A DNA stretch of 43,403 bases from a virus. The position numbers and the translations under genes were made by a program. The notes below the pieces were generated by a model that was not told the origin of the DNA, searched no databases, and was given only the letters and a program-made list of their open reading frames with translations. The stretch lies in the IMG/VR virus record IMGVR_UViG_3300021440_000049, positions 1 through 43,403 of that record, one strand, 5' to 3'. Positions 38,249-43,403 of this stretch are shown here, piece by piece (position 1 is the stretch's first letter; each line of letters starts with the position of its first letter).

Positions 38249-39378
38249 CGGCCTATCGCGACTGGGGGCTGTTCGCCCTGCACCACGGCGATTGCTTGGA
38301 CGTGCTGCGCGCGATGCCCGAGGCGAGCGTCGACAGCGTCGTGACCGATCCGCCCTACGGCCTGGCGTTCATGGGCAAGCGGTGGGATTACGACGTGCCG
38401 GCCGCCGCGACGTGGGCGGAAGTGCTGCGCGTGCTCAAGCCGGGCGGCCACGTGTTGTCGTTCGGCGGCACGCGCACCTATCACCGCCTGGCGTGCGCGA
38501 TCGAGGACGGCGGGTTCGAGGTCCGCGATCAAATAGGCTGGGTGTTCGGCTCAGGCTTCCCGAAATCGCTGGACGTGTCGAAGGCGATCGACGCAGCGCT
38601 CGGGGCCGAACGCGCGCTGACGCGGCCGGCCTCCGACGCCGCTGCCGCATGGCAGGGCTGGGGCACCGCGCTCAAACCCGCATGGGAGCCGATCTGCGTG
38701 GCGCGCAAGCCGTTGATCGGCACCGTGGCGGCGAACGTGCTGGCGCACGGCACGGGGGCGCTGAACATCGACGGGTGCCGGGTGCCGACGACCGAGAGCA
38801 CCGTGAGGCCCAACGGCCCGATCGGCTATCACGGGGGTGGGTCGGGTGGGTCGGGCGGCAGTGACGTTGGCCGCTGGCCCGCAAACCTGATCCACGACGG
38901 CAGCGACGAAGTGCTCGCGGCGTTCCCGCAGGCGCCGGGGAAACTGGCCGACGCGAGCGACACCGCCGCGAGCGCCAAGACGGGCCGCGTGTACGGGCCA
39001 AGGGCGCGCACCGGCGAGCCCAGCGCCGGCAGCGACAACGAGGGCGCCGTCGGGTTCAAGATGAAGCCGGGTGCGCGCAGGCTCGACACCGGCAGTGCGG
39101 CGCGGTTCTTCTACTGCTCCAAGGCGAGCAAGTCCGATCGCGGCGCCGACAACACGCACCCGACCGTCAAACCTACCGACCTCATGCGCTACCTTTGCCG
39201 TCTCGTGACGCCTGCGGGCGGCCTGATCCTCGACCCGTTCATGGGCTCGGGCAGCACGGGCAAGGCGGCAGTGCTCGAGGGCTTCCGGTTCGTGGGGATC
39301 GAACGCGACGCCGCCTACCTCGACATCGCCGACCGCCGCATCGCCGTGGCGTACTTCGAGCGCATGGCCGCGGCATGA
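38245..39378 (+). CDS. DNA N4-cytosine/N6-adenine methyltransferase
   Basis: The 377-residue protein starts with GTG. Motif IV DPPY occurs at 35-38 (VVTDPPYGL) and the S-adenosylmethionine-binding motif at the C-terminus (LDPFMGSGSTGKAAV, about 329-343). With the catalytic motif first and the cofactor motif last, it is of the beta class. The region between them (about 100-320) includes the target-recognition domain with low-complexity GGGSGGSGGS. DPPY allows either N6-adenine or N4-cytosine methylation. It is coupled by GTGA upstream and ATGA downstream. Confidence 0.9.
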   Translation: MTAYRDWGLFALHHGDCLDVLRAMPEASVDSVVTDPPYGLAFMGKRWDYDVPAAATWAEVLRVLKPGGHVLSFGGTRTYHRLACAIEDGGFEVRDQIGWVFGSGFPKSLDVSKAIDAALGAERALTRPASDAAAAWQGWGTALKPAWEPICVARKPLIGTVAANVLAHGTGALNIDGCRVPTTESTVRPNGPIGYHGGGSGGSGGSDVGRWPANLIHDGSDEVLAAFPQAPGKLADASDTAASAKTGRVYGPRARTGEPSAGSDNEGAVGFKMKPGARRLDTGSAARFFYCSKASKSDRGADNTHPTVKPTDLMRYLCRLVTPAGGLILDPFMGSGSTGKAAVLEGFRFVGIERDAAYLDIADRRIAVAYFERMAAA

Positions 39379-41741
39379 CCCTCGGCCCCCTAGCGCCGCT
39401 GGCAGCCTATCGCCAGTTCATCGTCGTCAAGCTCGTACCGCTCGCCAACGGCAAGACGACCAAGCTGCCCGTGCGCCACGACACGCTCGCCGTGTGCGAC
39501 GCGCACGACCCGACCGCCTGGACCGACTATGACACCGCTGCGGCCGTCGCGCTGCTGTGCGGCCCGTCGTACACCGTGGGTTTCGTGCTGACCGACGCCG
39601 ACCCGTTCTGGTGTCTGGACATCGACGACTGCGCCACCCCGAGCGGATGGTCCGAACTCGCGCTCGCTCTCTGCCAGCAATTGCCGGGCACCGCGGTCGA
39701 GGTCTCGCAGTCGGGCCGCGCCCTCCACGTGTGGGGCCGGCGCTCGGCGATGCCCGCGCACGCCTCGAAGGACATCGACCGCCACATTGAGCTGTATTCG
39801 TCGAAGCGTTTCATCGCGCTCGGCTCGCAGCGGGTCGGCACGATGGCCGAGGACTGCGCGGCGATCGACGCGGTCGTGGCGGCGTTCTTCCCGCCGCGAG
39901 CCGAGCGCGCCACGGTCACCCCCGAGGGCGAGGGCCCGCGCGCCGACTGGCGCGGCCCGACCGACGACGCCGACCTCCTGCGGCGCGCGCTGATGTCGAA
40001 GTCGGCGGCCAGTGCGTTCGGCAACCGCGCGTCGTTCGCGGACCTGTGGCACGCCGACGAACGTGCGCTCGGCCGCGCCTTCCCGCCCGACAGCGGCAGC
40101 ACCGAGCCGTACGACCGCAGCAGTGCCGACGCCGCGCTGGCGCAGCACCTGGCCTTCTGGACCGGCTGCGATGTGGCCCGTATCGAGCGCCTGATGCGTC
40201 AGTCGGCACTCGTGCGGCCGAAGTGGGATGATCGGGCAGACTACCTCGTCGACCGCACGATCCGCGGCGCAGTCGGCATGCAGCGCGACGTGCTGCAGGA
40301 CGCCCCCAGTGCCGTGCCGCTGACGGTCGAGGCGGTCGCCGTGGCCGCCTCGCAGGCCGCCGGCAACGGCCCGCCGCCGCTGGTCGACGTGCAGGGCAAC
40401 ACGTTCCTCGGCGTGGACGAACAGAAGCGCCTATTCGCCGGCTGCATCTACATCCTTGACGCGCACCGGGTGCTGATCCCCGGCGGCCAGTTGGTGAAAG
40501 CGGACCAATTCCGCGCCAGGTTCGGGGGTTACACATTCGTGCTCGACCGCACCGCCACGAAGACCACGCGCAACGCGTGGGAGGCGTTCACCGAGTCGCA
40601 AGCCAACACGACGCCCGACGCCGACGGAACGTGCTTCAGGCCCGACCTGCCCTACGGGGCGATCGTGACCGACGCCGGCCGACGCCGCGCCAACATCTAC
40701 TGGCCGGTCGACGTGCCGTGCACGCCGGGCGACGCCGGGCCGTTCCTGCGCCACCTGGCGAAGTTGCTGCCCGACGAACGCGATCGCCTGATCCAATTGA
40801 GCTACCTCGCGTTCATCGTGCAGTACCCCGGCTGCAAAAGCCAATGGGCGGTCGTGCTGCAGGGCTGCGAGGGCAACGGCAAGACGCTGTTGTCGCGTTG
40901 CGTGGCCGAGGCGATCGGCCGGCGCTATACGTACTGGCCCAAGGCGAGCAAGATCACCAAGCAGTTCAACGCCTGGCTGTTCGGGCACATCTTCTTCGCC
41001 GTGGAAGACATCCACACGGGGGCCGACTCGGACATCCTCGACGAGTTGAAGCCGATGATTACCGGGGGCGACGGTCTGGAAATAGAGGCCAAAGGCGTCG
41101 ACCAAGTCAGCCGCGAGATATGCGGCAACTTTCAGTTCAATTCGAACCACAAAAACGCCCTCAAGAAAACGGCCAACGACCGCCGCCTGTGCATGCTGTT
41201 CTGCGCCCAGCAGTCGGCCGATGACCTGCTGCGCGACGGCATGGACGAGGCCTACATGACTGGCCTGTACGACTGGCTCAAGAGCGGCGGGTACGCGATC
41301 GTGACGCACCTGCTGAAGACCTTCGCCATCCCGGACGAGTTCAACCCGGCCAAGGACTGCCAGCGCGCCCCGGTCACGTCGAGCACGGCTCAGGCGATCG
41401 CCAACAGCCTCGGCTCGGCAGAGCAAGAGGTGCTTGAAGTCATCGAGCAAGGCACCGAGTCGGGTTTCCGCGGCGGGTGGGTCAGCAGCATGGCGCTCGA
41501 CCGGCTGCTCGACCGCGTCGGCAAGGGCCGCAGCGTGCCGCTCAATCGACGCAGGGACATGATGCGCTCCCTTGGATACGACTGGCACCCCGCGCTGCCT
41601 GACGGCCGCGTGAACAACCCCGTGCTGCCCGATGGCGGCGGGCGGCCCCGGCTGTACGTCGCCAAGGGCCACCCGTCGCTGGCGCTGACCGTGCCGGCCG
41701 AGATCGCTAAGGCTTACGTCGCCGCGCAGCAGTTGGCTTGA
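39375..41741 (+). CDS. Primase-helicase (AEP-like primase plus SF3 helicase)
   Basis: This is a 788-residue protein. The N-terminal archaeo-eukaryotic primase-like domain has LDIDD at 81-85 (metal-binding acidic motif), SQSGRALHVWG at 111-121 and the RHIELYSSKRFIALGS segment. The C-terminal helicase domain has Walker A GCEGNGKT at about 497-504, followed by FAVEDIHTGADSDILDELKPM (Walker B-like region) and NFQFNSNHKNAL, as in the DUF5906/D5-like SF3 group. It probably primes and opens the origin for the family A polymerase. The start is coupled to the methyltransferase by ATGA. Its last 35 bases overlap the opposing HTH gene. Confidence 0.88.
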   Translation: MTLGPLAPLAAYRQFIVVKLVPLANGKTTKLPVRHDTLAVCDAHDPTAWTDYDTAAAVALLCGPSYTVGFVLTDADPFWCLDIDDCATPSGWSELALALCQQLPGTAVEVSQSGRALHVWGRRSAMPAHASKDIDRHIELYSSKRFIALGSQRVGTMAEDCAAIDAVVAAFFPPRAERATVTPEGEGPRADWRGPTDDADLLRRALMSKSAASAFGNRASFADLWHADERALGRAFPPDSGSTEPYDRSSADAALAQHLAFWTGCDVARIERLMRQSALVRPKWDDRADYLVDRTIRGAVGMQRDVLQDAPSAVPLTVEAVAVAASQAAGNGPPPLVDVQGNTFLGVDEQKRLFAGCIYILDAHRVLIPGGQLVKADQFRARFGGYTFVLDRTATKTTRNAWEAFTESQANTTPDADGTCFRPDLPYGAIVTDAGRRRANIYWPVDVPCTPGDAGPFLRHLAKLLPDERDRLIQLSYLAFIVQYPGCKSQWAVVLQGCEGNGKTLLSRCVAEAIGRRYTYWPKASKITKQFNAWLFGHIFFAVEDIHTGADSDILDELKPMITGGDGLEIEAKGVDQVSREICGNFQFNSNHKNALKKTANDRRLCMLFCAQQSADDLLRDGMDEAYMTGLYDWLKSGGYAIVTHLLKTFAIPDEFNPAKDCQRAPVTSSTAQAIANSLGSAEQEVLEVIEQGTESGFRGGWVSSMALDRLLDRVGKGRSVPLNRRRDMMRSLGYDWHPALPDGRVNNPVLPDGGGRPRLYVAKGHPSLALTVPAEIAKAYVAAQQLA

Positions 41742-41904
41742 GGGGTCGGCCGGGCGCACCGGGCGGCTCGCCGCGGCGGCGCAGCGCGCGGATCACGGCG
41801 GAACGCGAGACCGATTCGGCCTCGGCCGCCGCGGCGATAGTGTGGCCTCCCGACAGGTAGCGGGAGACGGCGCGCTCGACGGCGCTGGATTCACGTGCGG
41901 TCAT
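41707..41904 (-). CDS. Small HTH protein antisense to the primase end
   Basis: This 65-residue protein has an HTH of the resolvase/Mor-like type: AVERAVSRYLSGGHTIAAAAEAESVSRSAVIRALRRRG. The C-terminus is proline- and basic-rich. It is coupled upstream by ATGA to a secreted-protein gene and ends inside the primase gene on the other strand. Transcription from here would give antisense RNA to the primase 3' end. Confidence 0.6.
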   Translation of the reverse strand: MTARESSAVERAVSRYLSGGHTIAAAAEAESVSRSAVIRALRRRGEPPGAPGRPLKPTAARRRKP

Positions 41905-42257
41905 CGCCGCCCCTCCACCCGCGGACGGCCGCCGCCGCCGCCGTTGACGCGCAGCGCCTCGGTCGACACGAACGGCACGGCCGTGCCCCGCGGCACCCAG
42001 TAGCCGACCGTGCGGCCCCGTTCATCGAATCCGATCACCTGCCACGAGCTGCCGGCGCTGCCCCCGAGATCGTCAGGGAAACGGGGGGCCTCGCGAATGA
42101 GGGGCGCATCGGGGATCGGGTCGTGCCGGTAGCCTGGGCCGCACGGCTCGGATTGGAACCAGCGTCGGCCCTCGGGATCGCTCAGGTCACGACAGGCGTA
42201 GCCGGCGTGGGCGGGGGTTGCGGTGGCGAGGACCGCCAGGGCGAGAAGGGGTCTCAT
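41901..42257 (-). CDS. Secreted DUF4124-like protein
   Basis: The 118-residue protein begins with a signal peptide (MRPLLALAVLATATPAHA, cleavage after AHA). The mature part opens GYACRDLSDPEGRRWFQSEPCGPG, with two cysteines in the DUF4124-like YxCxD...F...PC pattern, and continues with a WQVIGFDERGRTVGYWVP segment. A periplasmic location is expected. GGAG lies 5 bases before the ATG at 42257; an upstream extension of the frame lacks that site. It could be a lysogenic conversion gene. Confidence 0.68.
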   Translation of the reverse strand: MRPLLALAVLATATPAHAGYACRDLSDPEGRRWFQSEPCGPGYRHDPIPDAPLIREAPRFPDDLGGSAGSSWQVIGFDERGRTVGYWVPRGTAVPFVSTEALRVNGGGGGRPRVEGRR

Positions 42258-42384
42258 GGGTCTCCTTCGAGCCGCACCGCGCGACCCGTTGACGCTAGTA
42301 TCGTAGCGTAACGCCACCAATTCCATTGGGGAAAACCCTAGGGGGAGAAGGGAGATGCTGACCGCTAATTACCATAAATAAAGC

Positions 42385-42442
42385 AATAGCGCCCTCAAAA
42401 TTGCCCCCATAAAAATAGCGCCCTCAAAATTGCCCCCATAAA
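42385..42442. repeat. Two 29-bp direct repeats (iterons)
   Basis: The two units are perfectly identical and adjacent, running AATAGCGCCCTCAAAATTGC then CCCCATAAA. A partial third copy (AATAACG) follows. Possible iterons for an initiator such as the primase-helicase. Confidence 0.75.
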
Positions 42443-42744
42443 AATAACGGGGCACTTTCACACCAATCCACACGAAAGTGGGGGGTGGCCGGAGAGCAAG
42501 GACTGGCTTCAAAAACGGCCCTTTTACACGATACTCCACACCCTTTTCAGTTGCGTGGCGGCGCGGCGCAGGCGGCCACGGTGGGGCTATTTAACGCTAT
42601 TTAATTACTGCTCGTGCGTGTGCGTGCACGTATAGCAATGTGAGGTATGGTTAGGAGTATAGGAGTATAGGGTGTAAAAGAGTAATGAAATCAAGTACTT
42701 AGGTCTACGCCGGACTCAGGAGTATTTCCCGTGTAGTCCGGTGT

Positions 42745-42776
42745 GTGTTGCGTTTAAACGCAACACGAGGGACAAT
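42745..42776 (+). promoter_or_regulatory. Promoter with perfect 22-bp palindrome before the Mor-like gene
   Basis: A 22-bp perfect palindrome at 42745-42766 has the core TTGCGTTTAAACGCAA. TTGCGT (42748-42753) and GACAAT (42771-42776) are 17 bp apart, a fair sigma70 match, so the palindrome covers the -35 and most of the spacer. The expected transcript start falls within a few bases of the GTG at 42785. Confidence 0.65.
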
Positions 42777-42784
42777 CGGCCCCT

Positions 42785-43273
42785 GTGCAGAACAGCATCT
42801 ACGACGACCTCGGCGCCAGTGTGGGCTACACCGCCGTGGTGAAGCTCAAGACGTGGTACGCCGGGGGGTGGCTCTACATCCCGCACGCGAGCCGGGTCAC
42901 GCCCGAGCACTGCCTGGCGAAGCTGATCGGCATGCCGGCCCTGCGCGCCCTGGTGCGCGACTTCGAGGCCGACCAACACCTGTGGCTGCCGCTCGGCGAC
43001 GAGGAACGCTACGCCCGCGACCGGGACATCGCGTTGCGGCTCGCCACGGGGGACGCGCCGGCCGAGATCGCCACGCAGTTCGGGATCACCGAGCGGCGCA
43101 TCGAGCAGTTGCGCGACGAGATGTTGGAATCAGGAATTCTGGAACTTGCCGCGCAGCGTCGGCGCACCCGTGGCTTGCGCGGCCGCCCGCCCCGCGGGCA
43201 ATCGCCGTTCGCGGACGGGTTGAAAATTTTGGGAACGGGCGAGGTTTCCGGCGACACCCCCCTCCCTGGTTGA
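42785..43273 (+). CDS. Mor-family transcription activator
   Basis: This 162-residue protein starts with GTG. YDDLGASVGYTAVVKLKTWYAGGWLYIP matches the dimerisation and beta-strand part of the Mor/C family of Mu, and RDIALRLATGDAPAEIATQFGITERRIEQLRDEM (about 80-113) is its HTH. The C-terminal 45 residues are basic and disordered. Mor/C proteins activate middle or late phage promoters that lack a good -35. No Shine-Dalgarno is visible, and the promoter suggests a leaderless mRNA. The function as an activator is inferred from family. Confidence 0.75.
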   Translation: MQNSIYDDLGASVGYTAVVKLKTWYAGGWLYIPHASRVTPEHCLAKLIGMPALRALVRDFEADQHLWLPLGDEERYARDRDIALRLATGDAPAEIATQFGITERRIEQLRDEMLESGILELAAQRRRTRGLRGRPPRGQSPFADGLKILGTGEVSGDTPLPG

Positions 43274-43310
43274 AGCGGTCGGCGGGCTGGCGCTACGTTT
43301 ACGTTTGGTG

Positions 43311-43403
43311 CGGCCCCACGGCTGCGCCAGCGGCCCCACGGCTGCGCCAGCGGCCCCACGGCTGCGCCAGCGGCCCCACGGCTGCGCCAGCGGCCCCACG
43401 GCT
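43311..43403. repeat. 20-bp tandem repeats at the right edge
   Basis: Four full and one partial unit of CGGCCCCACGGCTGCGCCAG run into the window end without a single mismatch. No gene is visible in 43274-43403. A repeat of this type often stops assembly, so the true copy number is unknown. Confidence 0.9.

Larger units (their letters stand above)
42258..42784. other. Repeat-rich intergenic region, candidate origin
   Basis: I see no convincing coding frame in these 527 bp. The region is much more AT-rich than the rest. It holds two direct 29-bp iterons at 42385-42442, a CCTAGGGGGAG block near 42345, two GCTATTTAA copies near 42585-42605, the GTGCGTGTGCGTGCACG stretch near 42610-42630, a short tandem of GGAGTATA near 42655-42670, and the promoter and palindrome at 42745-42776. 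AT-rich sequence with iterons beside the primase-helicase gene and at an operon junction suits a replication origin, but I cannot prove it. Confidence 0.5.

Noticed and set aside
43311-43403. CRISPR or telomere-like array from the 20-bp repeats
   Set aside because: Units are directly adjacent without spacers and run off the end. Nothing supports a telomere resolvase.
1-43403. tRNA genes
   Set aside because: No cloverleaf-like stretch with a GGTTCGAATCC-type T-loop was seen in the intergenic regions. A covariance-model scan would settle it.

Overview
The window is most of the genome of a temperate, tailed, GC-rich double-stranded DNA phage, or a prophage copy of one. Head genes follow the lambda plan: ClpP-type protease, gpD-like decoration protein, gpE-like capsid. 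A 1494-residue tape measure points to a long non-contractile tail, so a siphovirus. A two-component spanin (Rz with nested Rz1) and a GH19 endolysin point to a Gram-negative host, probably a high-GC proteobacterium; that host call is inference. A tyrosine recombinase, an excisionase-like protein and a Cro-like protein mark it as temperate. No terminase or portal gene is present. Both ends of the window lie inside tandem repeats (42-bp units at the left, 20-bp units at the right), so the packaging genes probably sit in the unassembled gap between them.

Layout. 1-15.8 kb, plus strand: virion genes in the order repeat protein, protease, decoration, capsid, head-tail connection, tail terminator, tail tube, tape measure, tail tip and fibre. 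15.8-20.0 kb, plus: lysis cassette (three small membrane proteins, endolysin, Rz/Rz1), then a putative zinc peptidase and an HTH-phosphoesterase. 20.0-22.8 kb: integrase (plus) with attachment-like repeats upstream, facing a minus-strand control cluster (Cro-like, AlpA-like and a small protein). 22.9-32.6 kb, minus: early operon with a PP-loop protein, family A DNA polymerase, HNH endonuclease, NrdR-like zinc ribbon/HTH protein, single-strand-binding-like protein, MazG-like enzyme and Cas4-like nuclease. 32.6-41.7 kb, plus: second early operon with SF2 helicase, dGTP/dATP diphosphohydrolase-domain protein, small membrane proteins, VRR-NUC nuclease, hexapeptide beta-helix protein, C5-cytosine methyltransferase, TetR-like HTH, N-type methyltransferase and a primase-helicase. 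41.7-43.4 kb: two small minus genes, a 527-bp repeat-rich intergenic region (candidate origin), and a Mor-family activator.

Genes are very tightly packed. Most junctions are ATGA or GTGA overlaps, which implies translational coupling in long operons.

The most interesting regulatory signal is a short palindrome, CGTT-WW-AACG (extended form close to TTGCGTTWWAACGMAA). I found seven copies, all at gene boundaries or in intergenic DNA and all near operon starts: before the head genes, before the tail tube gene, before lysis, before the integrase, in the left early promoter, at the cytosine methyltransferase start codon, and in the promoter of the Mor-like gene. This looks like one regulator controlling the whole phage, and the Mor-like protein is the leading candidate. 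Other points of interest are a second conserved protein encoded out of frame inside the cytosine methyltransferase gene, and a repeat-protein reading frame with no start codon lying directly in frame behind the UGA stop of the MazG-like gene.
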